Positions 1 to 11,390 of a DNA stretch of 64,000 bases are shown here, in pieces (positions within the stretch are counted from its first letter, which is position 1; every line of letters starts with the position of its first letter). The notes below the pieces were generated by a model. It was not told where the DNA came from. It saw nothing but the letters and a program-made list of their open reading frames with translations, and made no database searches. Made by a program: the position numbers and the translations under genes. The stretch covers positions 35,121,060-35,185,059 of the forward strand of contig OW203768.1 of NCBI GenBank assembly GCA_934045905.1, given 5' to 3'. The DNA comes from Leuctra nigra. Lineage: Eukaryota > Arthropoda > Insecta > Plecoptera > Leuctridae.

Positions 1-689
1 GTGTCTCCATTTAGTATAAAGTATCTTATTGATAATTGTGGTTTCAAGAATAGAAATTGAGAGGGAAGAAAATAATTGTGTATGTGTTTTCAGCGATGAT
101 TTAGACAATGTAGGTATTTAAACTCCCGTTAATGTCAGTGGACGAAAGTTAAATACATTCTCACACATAACTCAATAAACCAAGGATAAATTCACATAGA
201 TGTATTAAAAGTTATTTCATGTTCATTTAGGAATTCATAAGTAAACATAAAATCACCTACTTCCTACAAAGTAACTGCAAACAAATCCTTCAAACACGGA
301 ATTTTGTATGGATTACTCTGTTTTTTCAAAAACAACTTCGGTAATTTTTTACATTTTTCCCATTCAATAAATATGTTTGAAACTTACATATATTATATGT
401 CAGTATGTTTTCTAAAATATGTTCAAGTTTCAAACCCCTATCTTTAATAGTGTTGATGTAGTGACCTCTTAAACAAGGGGATGTTTTGCGCCACCCGGTA
501 TAAGAATAGCACACAGCGCGTGAAATCTCCACCTGCTTATCCGCACCCGGTCCGCCATTCGCAGGCGATCTCAGCGCTACTAGCGGAGGTGGTAACCGCG
601 AATTGCCTATTTCTGAATATGCTCCTGAGAACCGGCAAAATCAGGGATAAATAAATCCGGTTCATGGCATGCTGGTTCCAAATATAGAT
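1..689. other. AT-rich DNA, no gene recognised
   Basis: No reading frame over about 70 codons has recognisable protein character. A short GC-richer patch near 485-600 (containing CCACCCGG and GGAGGTGGTAACCGCG) stands out from the AT-rich background and could be an old repeat fragment, but I do not recognise it. Confidence 0.6.
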
Positions 690-694
690 ACCCA

Positions 695-1215
695 CTTGAT
701 ATTGCCTTTTTTGCCTTTTTGTGAATTTTTTGGTTGATAGTGCCTTTTTTGCATTTTCAGAAATTATACTGCCTTTTTGAGAATTTCAAGCTGCCTTTTT
801 TGGCATTTGGACTCATTTGCCTAAATTGCTATTACTGTTTTCACAATTCAAACCCACTTTTCGTTGGTACTCGGTACGGCAAATTGATCGTTGGATCCCT
901 GACTGACAATGGTCCAGGAACTATACACATCTCCTATGTTCGATTCATTGCATAATATACCAAAGATCGTGTTGTCATGGCAGTGAATATTTGAATAACA
1001 AATTACTCGTTTAATGAAACTCACGTGGACATGACATGAGATTTCTAACTTTACCAAATTCACATTATTTTCACATTTGTCTTGGCGTAGTAGCGTATTT
1101 TGCCGATGATACTTCCTTTTTTAACGCTGATTCTGCATATTTTGAGATTTTGATACTGCCTTTTTTATTTTACATTTCATTTTGCCTCTTTGGGGGTTCC
1201 TACTGCCTGAAAATC
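695..1215 (+). repeat. Degenerate T-rich repeat with recurring TGCCTTTTTTG core
   Basis: The core TGCCTTTTTTG or a close variant recurs at irregular spacings of about 20-40 bases from roughly 700 to 815, and again near 1155-1210. It is often preceded by ATAC or TAC. The intervening sequence differs, so this is a decayed low-complexity repeat rather than a clean tandem array. The short ORFs across it look coincidental: runs of Phe and Leu from T-rich DNA. No function is inferred. Confidence 0.45.
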
Positions 1216-3932
1216 CTGACTCTAATAATCACGGTAGAAAAATGTAGGTATCTAGAGTAATGTAAATAATTTGAACCCTGGGTTATAGATTCACAAAGGA
1301 GTATGTACAATTAACTTGCTAAGTATGTTCAATATTTAACCCATTTTTAATTACAAACTAGTATAAATCATGTTCGAACATTGCAGGGCAATTATTACAG
1401 TTGAAATACAAAGAAGCAAAGTATATTTTGACAGGTGTGTTGCCAAAGCATTTTACATGTAAATGTCGGCTGTCCGTTAAGAGTTTGGTGAACTAAAAAA
1501 TATCCAGGTAGATAGTACATTGTAATTGATTAAATTGGCAATGTATAGATTGTAAAACTGTTAAATTCTGTGCGGCCCACTGCAAGGTCACAGAACATCT
1601 CTTGGGCGCTTCCAGTCATCATTCCACAACCACAAAAGTGACTTTTTAGGGCGGAAAGAAGTCTAGGCTTCCATTGTGTACTCAAGTTCCGAACATGGAC
1701 AATATATAGAGTGTCTCACAATGAAATGAGTCCAGTGGCTGTGGAATGAAGCAATTTCCTGCTCTCTCAGGCAAGTTGATTGCTACAATCTAGAAATATA
1801 AACGATCAGCCGCCGTTGGGATTCAAACCCACGACCCTCATCGATATCTATCTTGTATTACGTAGCGTCACGTGCTCATTAACAACGCGTTTTGCTTGTC
1901 ATTTCCTATACTACATGTTCTTAGAAGGTTCATATGAAAACTACACGTTCTATTATGGCTGAGGTACTGAAGCCACTGCATAGTGTGTTGAAATACTAAA
2001 TATGAAGTTTGTCTGTATAATGAAATTGTTTAGTGTGAACACTTGATGTAATTTCATGGTCGACACTACGCTGTCAAGAGAGGTTTAAACTCCACTGTCA
2101 AGGAGATGCAAGACGGTACGTTTATTATATTCCTCAGAACCTGACGTATTTGTTTGCAGGGATTTTGGTGAAATTCATTTTCGTTTGATAAAATAATTTA
2201 AAAATATTGAAATTAATTAAACATTTTCCAATTTTTTCTAATATTTTGTATTATTTAACTCTAGGAAAACATTATTTAAAAATTAATTATTACGGTGTAA
2301 AAATTTAAAAAATATCATAGTTAAAACAATATATACCTATGCTGTTCAGTCATGGCTTTGTTACAATAAATCATTTTTGTGTGTTCCCGATTATTCATTC
2401 CTAATGTAATTAAATTCCTACTTTAAAATGCGTTTGCCATAAGAAGGCAATTTTGTTTGAAGCGAATTTTCGGTGTATGACGTGGAGTATGAAAATCTCC
2501 AAAGACGCCTATACCTTTACTTTGTCCCAATTAGTACCTAATAACCATGCACAATTTGACGTTAATCGGTCAAAATGTTCCAGCTTAAATTAAAAAAAGT
2601 ATTCTGTTTAAAAACTACACACTAGATCATCATGGTATTAGTGTGTGTACTAAATTTCAGATCGATCGGTTCGTTTAACAGTTTGGCAGTTTGGCCGACG
2701 AAAACACAAAAACACACCAAAAATCCGAGAGAAGTATTGTCTGTGATATTTCACGATCGTATGATGGGCTGGATCTTTGTACACTGCATGAATGTTCTTG
2801 AAAGTGATCATGAAATGTAAAGTTTTTGCTTCATCAAAACGTTTGAATTATTCATAGAAGTAAAATTTATTGATGCCCGACATTTCTACAGTTTTATGAA
2901 TGTAGTATCATTTTTTAAAATTGTATTTGACATCGTTTAGTTTTATTTGTTGACAGTTTTAATATGTGTCTGTTTATATGAATTTATTGACAGTTGCTTT
3001 ATACACCGTGTTATGAAAACAAACATTATAGCTTTCATTGTGTCGTTGCTTATATTGCGTAGCGAAAAGTTAAAAAGTAATTGTAGGCGTTCCCTTCACA
3101 CTGCTGCCCATTTAAAAGGAAATGATTAAAAATTATATTAAAAAATATTTACTCATTACAAACGTTGTACAAGTATTGATATTATGGCTATTATTTGACT
3201 TTTTACACAGAGAAACAAACGTTCAAAACCCCTTAAATTAGCTTCAAGTGCACTTTTCTAGCACAAAGGAACGTTCAATCAAGCACAAAAACCAATGAAA
3301 CTAACGACGATAATAATTTAGTCTCCACATTTTTAATAATGAAATTATCCTAAATTCCATTAGCTTCATGCGTTGGCGTTGCTCGGGGGTACAGAGTATC
3401 AGTGACGCGTGCGCAATGTACACAGCAGAACACGATTACCAACCTCAGCCAACGCTGGAGCATCGAGATACAATGCAAGGGCAGCCATTATGACAGAGCT
3501 AAAGATCCAAAATAATTCATTATACTAGCGCCAAATTTCTGGCGGCCAATATTGTACTAGATCAATGGCGGACGTTTAAGGTTCCATGCGATAATTATAT
3601 TGACTTCTGGAGAGTTATTCTTGAAACAGTTATCACGTCATAAGTTGTGATTTCGTGTTCAAGAATAGCAATGTTGATGTTTGTAAAAGTCGTATCATAA
3701 CTCGCTTGTCATAAGTAATGACGCGGGAACTTTCCAGATTTCAAGAATAGCCCTCTTGGAAGCGGATCCACAAATAGTGATTCTACAGAAACCCAGAGAT
3801 TTTGATTGATATTAATCTCACGTGGTCCAAACGAATAAGTCCTAACCGACCGCCATATTGCCAGACAGATGGCTCCATCTGGAATCTGTCACTAGCGTTG
3901 CGCGAATAGGTTATGCAGTGTTAAAATCGTAC
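1216..3932. other. AT-rich intergenic DNA, no gene recognised
   Basis: Apart from the tRNA-like fragment near 1.8 kb, I see no ORF of protein character, RNA gene or clear repeat. The ORFs here are 60-74 codons long, AT-driven and without recognisable motifs. A GC-richer segment at about 3365-3480 (with TGACGCGTGCGC) stands out, but I cannot assign it. Confidence 0.6.
1790..1885 (-). repeat. tRNA-like SINE fragment (minus strand)
   Basis: On the minus strand, 1829-1819 reads GGTTTGAATCC, a near match to the RNA polymerase III B box (GGTTCGANTCC). It is followed by a short CCAACGGCGGC arm. Upstream on the same strand a sequence containing GAGCACGTGACG resembles an A-box half. No complete cloverleaf can be drawn with correct acceptor pairing, so this is better read as a decayed tRNA-derived SINE than as a functional tRNA. 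Confidence 0.4.
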
Positions 3933-4300
3933 TATCAAGTTTGTGACCGTCTCGTTGAAGCAACAAAGTTGTAGAGAATTTATTGATTCCTTAACCACTT
4001 TTTTGAATGTTATAAGTGGATATCAAATTCAGAATTTTGCTGATGTAGTAATTCAGTTAAATATGCATCTATCACGCAAACCAAAACAGGAGATAGCATA
4101 ATTTCAAAAAAGTGGTCAACGATTCCAAATGAGCAATAACAGGGTCATTCTCGAAAGGTTTTAACTTAATTTTTCGGATTAAATAGTTATGACCGGTCGC
4201 AAACCAATTCTGGAAGCACTTGCGACCAAACAAGATGGCCGATTTTTGGATTAACTTTATTACCATTTCCGGGTGGTCATATCTAAGATAAGACCGAAAA

Positions 4301-5422
4301 AAATGGCGTCATTTTGAAGTGAAGCGAAATACGGACAGTCATTTTACCTCTTTTATCAACTTGTGTGGCTAGAAAGTGTTTTTAACTCAACGAAATAAGA
4401 ATAATATTGTTCCCCGCGAATGTTTAAATATACCGCGCAAACTTGGGTCGAACTAGAAAATCGATAGCTACGACCTAACCTAACCTTCCGTCCGTCTGTG
4501 TTGTTTTCGTGTTGTTATTGTTTCGTTTTAACCTAATAGATAACTGAATACCATTGCCACCTTTCCAAAACATTGCGTTCTGTGTTGTGTGTGACCCAGA
4601 CGATGAAGAGATTAAAGGACTTCCGCGTATGACAGCTAGTAGGTACCTACCTACATAGGTATTTGAGTGAACAAAGTTTCGCCGGTGCACAGTACTGGCC
4701 AAGCCGGGCCAAGACTTGTACATTTTAACCTCCAAACTCGCAATTTTTAATGCACTAGCACAAGAAATCAGCTCTTATTGGCATGTATTTCGCGACTGGT
4801 GGTTTTCAGTGGCTAGTGAGTGACGATTGAAATGTTATCGTAGCCTGTAACGTGTCGAATCATCACCGTCATACATTAGCCGTAGGCTACCTTCATCACC
4901 GTGACATGAACCGAAAGTTCAAAAACACCATCAATGTGAAGTTAACTTGCAACTCGACGTTGAAAGTCATCGATGTACCTAGCAACAAACTATCCCGGAT
5001 GTAATCAAGATTTACTGAAAGCAGCCTGCGGAAGTTTTCAGCATCGGTCTTCGTTCGAATCTTCGTTCGGTCTTTGACGAATGGCTCATCGGTGGCGGTA
5101 AGTAACGTGTTTCACATGGGTTGTTTGTACTTAGACCCGGCTGTACATTGACTTTCAGCTATTGTGACCAAACTGTGCTAACTACCTACCTAGCTAATTT
5201 ACAAGATGCAAAGTTCATGAAACTGACTTCTAAAATATCTAGTCCTCTTAAATCTAGGCTTTGTTTAGTAGGTATTTAAAAACTCTTATTGAAAGAAACT
5301 GTTTTAATCTAAAGCAATAATTTTGTTGAACTGTACATTTTACACATATTGTCATACAAACACATGGTCCTATTGGTCTAGTTTTGCATCACTAATCATG
5401 TGATATGTATCTGTCAATACAG
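4301..5422. other. Interior of the degraded DNA transposon, no intact gene
   Basis: No conserved ORF is visible. At 5081 a short ATG frame (MAHRW) runs into a strong splice-donor-like GTAAGT at 5098. The transposase remnant downstream begins just after a CAG at 5420-5422. This hints at an ancestral intron, but joining these exact sites would give a stop at once, so it is only suggestive. Confidence 0.35.
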
Positions 5423-5758
5423 CTGACAGCGGCTTTGAAATCGTGGCTGATGACACCATTCGAGCATCTCCACAGCGAGGCAGAAGACCGCTTCAACAAG
5501 TCCTTCCGCAACAATGTCGCGCGCTGCATCTAGTCGAGGTTCAGATCTGTGGACCACACCGGGGCTGCTGGTCATCTTCTCTCCTAATGGCTGGTCTTTA
5601 CGGCTGTGTGCATCCTTCACAGCATGTGCCTCGACTTCAACACAGTCTGGGCCAATCATCGCAAGGACCAAGACAGTGTTTCAAGAGATCCTGTTAGTAG
5701 GGGTGTTGCTCTGGTAGCCGAACAAACTGTTTCTCATAGTCAACTCATTTGTGAATGA
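5423..5758 (+). pseudogene. PIF/Harbinger (HARBI1-like) transposase C-terminal remnant
   Basis: One reading frame from 5423 to the TGA at 5756-5758 carries the hallmarks of the C-terminal half of HARBI1-like DDE nucleases. First comes a LKSWLMTPF block, then a glutamate-containing SEAEDRFNKSFRN stretch. This matches the family region containing the third catalytic acid and the xNVxER motif. Next are a SRFRSVD segment (family RFRCL) and a VCILHSMCLDFN block (family ACxxLHNxCL). The frame is broken by TAG at 5531 and TAA at 5585, so it cannot encode a working protein. The N-terminal half and first catalytic residues are not recognisable upstream. GC and codon character are clearly higher than in the flanks, which marks former coding sequence. 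An old HARBI1-type domesticated gene is an alternative, but the internal stops and flanking inverted repeats favour a dead transposon. Confidence 0.7.
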
Positions 5759-6939
5759 AACAAGACTCTGAGCAAATATTTTTTTTAATTTACCTATCTG
5801 TTAAAGTACCTACCTACCTAATAAAAAAAAAAATCAGGTAGTATACATTTCAAAAATTCTTATAGGTAGGTAGGTACCTACCAATACCTACCTACCTATT
5901 CAAATTCAATTTAATTTCAACAATAAATTAATATTAGTTCTTTCTAGATTAACACTGTTGGTTGGTACCTACATACTTCTCCCACTCTTCTTTTGGACCA
6001 TTCATGATTATTGATTACCTACGTAAACTATGATTTCTTATGTGTCATATTATGTTCCTTCTTACTCTCGGTTTTTCTCTTGTGAAAGAGATGTGAATTC
6101 TGTCCTCGCACACCAAGATAGGTACCTAGCTTTTTGACTGGATAGAAACCTTGTTTGTTTGCATTGAGTCTCTCTTCTCTTAAAAGTGTAAACTATGATG
6201 ACTTTTAAATCCATGTAAATGTTAGTGTCCAGCATTAGTTCTCTATTTCGGTTAGTGTTCATGGAGAGTTGGAGTTAATGTGTCAAGAAAATGATTCTAC
6301 AACATCGTGTAAAAGCGATGTTGTGTGCACCAATGTCAACTTTTGTCTCTCAAATCTGAATGCAATATTCAGCAGTGTTTCACTATCTTCATTGTCTGAG
6401 TTGCTCAAAACACTATCAAATACCTTGGAAAATTGCCATGTAACCTAGGAACTTATTATTTATATTAAGTGTCTCAATGAAGTACATACCTAACAAATAA
6501 AACATTTTATTTCTTTGCTTGACGTGTATTATTTGCCTACTGCTTAGGATTATTTTCAATGCTATGCTTTTGGTTTAACAGAAGGCAGGATTGGTTCTAG
6601 GATTGTCATTGTGCTGGTGTCATGCTAATCAAGTCTTAAACAACTGTTAAAATGTAACCAAGCATTTTAAACTAGATACCTATTAAAGTTTCTCTTTTTA
6701 TGTTAGCTATCACCATTTTGTTGTTCTGTCAATTGTATTCTAACGAACTCTTGCAAAATCACTTTTATTAAAGAACAAATAACATTCTTTACAGTAATTT
6801 CGAATTTTACCGCCAATTTTCGAATAAATCCAAAGAATTCGCGAAGAAAAATTCATACTTTTTGAAGTTCATTGGAATATTTCACGGCTTACTACTGTCA
6901 AAAGTTTCGAAAACATCAATTGTTTCATTCTGTGTTACA
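5759..6939. other. AT-rich DNA with palindromic TAGGTAGGTACCTACC repeat
   Basis: Positions 5805-5905 hold interspersed, mutually inverted runs of TAGG and CCTA tetranucleotides, the kind of simple repeat common in insect genomes. The rest is AT-rich with no supported gene. Confidence 0.55.
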
Positions 6940-7158
6940 ATATTAGACCTTGAAGATAATCCCGAGATATTACCTTGTTGAAGAATGAGGATACGACCAT
7001 TTTATTTTCGGTCGCAAGTTGTGATTAAAGTTGCGACCAGGATCAAAGTTACGACCAAAAGATAAAACTTGTACCAGAATGACCCTGTAGATTCTCTAGA
7101 ACTCTGTCGCTTTATCGCAGTCTATCTTCAACGAGACAGTCATAAACTTGATAATGGC

Positions 7159-7400
7159 GGACATAGCCGAGGGCAAATCATTCTTATTGTAACTACCATT
7201 CTCCAAGTCTACTGAAAAAGTTGTTAAACGTTCAAAGTTCACTTAGTAAAAAATCTCAACATTTCAAAGTGGATTTTAACAAGATAAAATCTCCATATTT
7301 AAAACAAATTAAAATGCATAATTACCCATCAAACGGAACCGATTTTCATGGATTAGGATAACATGACTTTACTCTCGTGGTTAGAAGAGAGCAATGCAAC
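7159..7400. other. Left flank of the minisatellite
   Basis: AT-rich single-copy-looking sequence. ATGs at 7363, 7377 and 7394 open the three forward frames that run into the array. None has a recognisable signal peptide or start context that would argue for a real gene. Confidence 0.5.
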
Positions 7401-8024
7401 GGCTGGTTTCTATCAACTCGACCCACTCTCTGGATACAAACACAACTTCTATCACGGCTGGTTTCTATCAACTCGACCCACTCTCTGGACACAAACACAA
7501 CTTCTATCACGGCTGGTTTCTATCAACTCGACCCACTCTCTGGACGCAAACACAACTTCTATCACGGCTGGTTTCTATCAACTCGACCCACTCTCTGGAC
7601 ACAAACACAACTTCTATCACGGCTGGTTTCTATCAACTCGACCCACTCTCTGGACACAAACACAACTTCTATCACGGCTGGTTTCTATCAACTCGACCCA
7701 CTCTCTGGACACAAACACAACTTCTATCACGGCTGGTTTCTATCAACTCGACCCACTCTCTGGACACAAACACAACTTCTATCACGGCTGGTTTCTATCA
7801 ACTCGACCCACTCTCTGGACGCAAACACAACTTCTATCACGGCTGGTTTCTATCAACTCGACCCACTCTCTGGACACAAACACAACTTCTATCACGGCTG
7901 GTTTCTATCAACTCGACCCACTCTCTGGACCCAAACACAACTTCTATCACGGCTGGTTTCTATCAACTCGACCCACTCTCTGGACACAAACACAACTTCT
8001 ATCACGGCTGGTTTCTATCAACTC

Positions 8025-8215
8025 GACCAACTCTCTGGACACAAACACAACTTCTATCACGGCTGGTTTCTATCAACTCGACCCACTCTCTGGACACAAA
8101 CACAACTTCTATCACGGCTGGTTTCTATCAACTCGACCCACTCTCTGGACACAAACACAACTTCATCACGGCTGGTTTCTATCAACTCGACCCACTCTCT
8201 GGACGCAAACACAAC
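8025..8215 (+). repeat. Marker block with 54-bp unit, copied at 12.53 and 14.46 kb
   Basis: A unit with GACCAACTC is followed by two standard units, then a one-base-short unit (CTTCATCAC), then a GGACGC unit. The same five-unit signature occurs at 12534 and 14458, with offsets of 82 and 35 units less one base each. A longer signature (GGGCAC, later CTCAACCC, ATCATGGC, AAATCGACCC plus CTATGG) at 8531-9025 recurs at 15404-15908, 125 units less two bases away. Confidence 0.75.
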
Positions 8216-9410
8216 TTCTATCACGGCTGGTTTCTATCAACTCGACCCACTCTCTGGACACAAACACAACTTCTATCACGGCTGGTTTCTATCAACTCGA
8301 CCCACTCTCTGGACACAAACACAACTTCTATCACGGCTGGTTTCTATCAACTCGACCCACTCTCTGGATACAAACACAACTTCTATCACGGCTGGTTTCT
8401 ATCAACTCGACCCACTCTCTGGACGCAAACACAACTTCTATCACGGCTGGTTTCTATCAACTCGACCCACTCTCTGGATACAAACACAACTTCTATCACG
8501 GCTGGTTTCTATCAACTCGACCCACTCTCTGGGCACAAACACAACTTCTATCACGGCTGGTTTCTATCAACTCGACCCACTCTCTGGACACAAACACAAC
8601 TTCTATCACGGCTGGTTTCTATCAACTCGACCCACTCTCTGGATACAAACACAACTTCTATCACGGCTGGTTTCTATCAACTCGACCCACTCTCTGGACA
8701 CAAACAGAACTTCTATCACGGCTGGTTTCTATCAACTCAACCCACTCTCTGGACACAAACACAACTTCTATCACGGCTGGTTTCTATCAACTCGACCCAC
8801 TCTCTGGACACAAACACAACTTCTATCACGGCTGGTTTCTATCAACTCGACCCACTCTCTGGATACAAACACAACTTCTATCATGGCTGGTTTCTATCAA
8901 CTCGACCCACTCTCTGGATTTAAACACAACTTCTATCACGGCTGGTTTCTATCAAATCGACCCACTCTATGGACACAAACACAACTTCTATCACGGCTGG
9001 TTTCTATCAACTCGACCCACTCTCTGGACACAAACAGAACTTCTATCACGGCTGGTTTCTATCAACTCGACCCACTCTCTGGATACAAACACAACTTCTA
9101 TCACGGCTGGTTTCTATCAACTCGACCCACTCTCTGGACACAAACACAACTTCTATCACGGCTGGTTTTTATCAACTCGACCCACTCTCTGGATACAAAC
9201 ACAACTTCTATCACGGCTGGTTTCTATCAACTCGACCCACTCTCTGGACACAAACACAACTTCTATCACGGCTGGTTTCTATCAACTCGACCCACTCTCT
9301 GGACACAAACACAACTTCTATCACGGCTGGTTTCTATCAACTCGACCCACTCTCTGGACACAAACACAACTTCTATCACGGCTGGTTTCTATCAACTCGA
9401 CCCACTCTCT

Positions 9411-11390
9411 GGATACAAACAGAACTTCTATCACGGCTGGTTTCTATCAACTCGACCCACTCTCTGGACACAAACACAACTTCTATCACGGCTGGTTTCT
9501 ATCAACTCGACCCACTCTCTGGACACAAACACAACTTCTATCACGACTGGTTTCTATCAACTCGACCCACTCTCTGGACACAAACACAACTTCTATCACG
9601 GCTGGTTTCTATCAACTCGACCTACTCTCTGGACACAAACACAACTTCTATCACGGCTGGTTTCTATCAACTCGACCTACTCTCTGGACACAAACACAAC
9701 TTCTATCACGGCTGGTTTCTATCAACTCGACCCACTCTCTGGACACAAACACAACTTCTATCACGGCTGGTTTCTATCAACTCGACCCACTCTCTGGATA
9801 CAAACACAACTTCTATCACGGCTGGTTTCTATCAACTCGACCCACTCTCTGGACACAAACACAACTTCTATCACGGCTGGTTTCTATCAACTCGACCCAC
9901 TCTCTGGACACAAACACAACTTCTATCACGGCTGGTTTCTATCAACTCGACCCACTCTCTGGACACAAACACAACTTCTATCACGGCTGGTTTCTATCAA
10001 CTCGACCCACTCTCTGGACACAAACACAACTTCTATCACGGCTGGTTTCTATCAACTCGACCCACTCTCTGGATACAAACACAACTTCTATCACGGCTGG
10101 TTTCTATCAACTCGAACCACTCTCTGGACACAAACACAACTTCTATCACGGCTGGTTTTTATCAACTCGACCCACTCTCTGGATACAAACACAACTTCTA
10201 TCACGGCTGGTTTCTATCAACTCGACCCACTCTCTGGACACAAACACAACTTCTATCACGGCTGGTTTCTATCAACTCGACCCACTCTCTGGACACAAAC
10301 ACAACTTCTATCACGGCTGGTTTCTATCAACTCGACCCACTCTCTGGACACAAACACAACTTCTATCACGGCTGGTTTCTATCAACTCGACCCACTCTCT
10401 GGATACAAACAGAACTTCTATCACGGCTGGTTTCTATCAACTCGACCCACTCTCTGGACACAAACACAACTTCTATCACGGCTGGTTTCTATCAACTCGA
10501 CCCACTCTCTGGACACAAACACAACTTCTATCACGACTGGTTTCTATCAACTCGACCCACTCTCTGGACACAAACACAACTTCTATCACGGCTGGTTTCT
10601 ATCAACTCGACCTACTCTCTGGACACAAACACAACTTCTATCACGGCTGGTTTCTATCAACTCGACCTACTCTCTGGACACAAACACAACTTCTATCACG
10701 GCTGGTTTCTATCAACTCGACCCACTCTCTGGACACAAACACAACTTCTATCACGGCTGGTTTCTATCAACTCGACCCACTCTCTGGATACAAACACAAC
10801 TTCTATCACGGCTGGTTTCTATCAACTCGACCCACTCTCTGGACACAAACACAACTTCTATCACGGCTGGTTTCTATCAACTCGACCCACTCTCTGGACA
10901 CAAACACAACTTCTATCACGGCTGGTTTCTATCAACTCGACCCACTCTCTGGACACAAACACAACTTCTATCACGGCTGGTTTCTATCAACTCGACCCAC
11001 TCTCTGGACACAAACACAACTTCTATCACGGCTGGTTTCTATCAACTCGACCCACTCTCTGGATACAAACACAACTTCTATCACGGCTGGTTTCTATCAA
11101 CTCGAACCACTCTCTGGACACAAACACAACTTCTATCACGGCTGGTTTCTATCAACTCGACCCACTCTCTGGATACAAACACAACTTCTATCACGGCTGG
11201 TTTCTATCAACTCGACCCACTCTCTGGACACAAACACAACTTCTATCACGGCTGGTTTCTATCAACTCGACCCACTCTCTGGACACAAACACAACTTCTA
11301 TCACGGCTGGTTTCTATCAACTCGACCCACTCTCTGGACGCAAACACAACTTCTATCACGGCTGGTTTCTATCAACTCGACCCACTCTCT
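9411..11390 (+). repeat. Higher-order repeat: two adjacent 18-unit (990-bp) blocks within the minisatellite
   Basis: Rare variants recur in the same order at a fixed offset. A unit with CAAACAGAAC (near 9420) is followed by CACGACTGG (near 9543), two successive GACCTAC units (near 9620 and 9675) and a CGAACCAC unit (near 10112). The same series starts again 990 bp later, at 10401. The same marker series appears again starting near 12765 and 16284, with spacings equal to 43 and 64 units less one base for each intervening 54-bp unit. This shows amplification of multi-unit blocks rather than single units. Confidence 0.8.

Larger units (their letters stand above)
3933..7158. mobile_element. Degraded DNA transposon remnant bounded by inverted repeats (PIF/Harbinger-like)
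   Basis: The segment 3933-4300 is an imperfect inverted copy of about 6940-7158. Shared landmarks in the same order are ATCAAGTTTRTGAC, GTCTCGTTGAAG, AGAGAAT, CAGGGTCATTCT, GGTCGCAA and ACTTGCGACC. The left arm carries an extra block of about 155 bp (3983-4138), itself flanked by short inverted repeats at 3985-4010 and 4104-4128. The broken transposase at 5423-5758 lies between the arms. The inference is one old PIF/Harbinger-type element with long terminal repeats. The arms are diverged and I could not identify a target-site duplication, so the outer limits are uncertain. Confidence 0.5.

Noticed and set aside
5414..5717. Three small overlapping ORFs (67-85 codons) as genes
   Set aside because: Wrong-frame shadows of the Harbinger transposase relic, whose true frame carries two stops.
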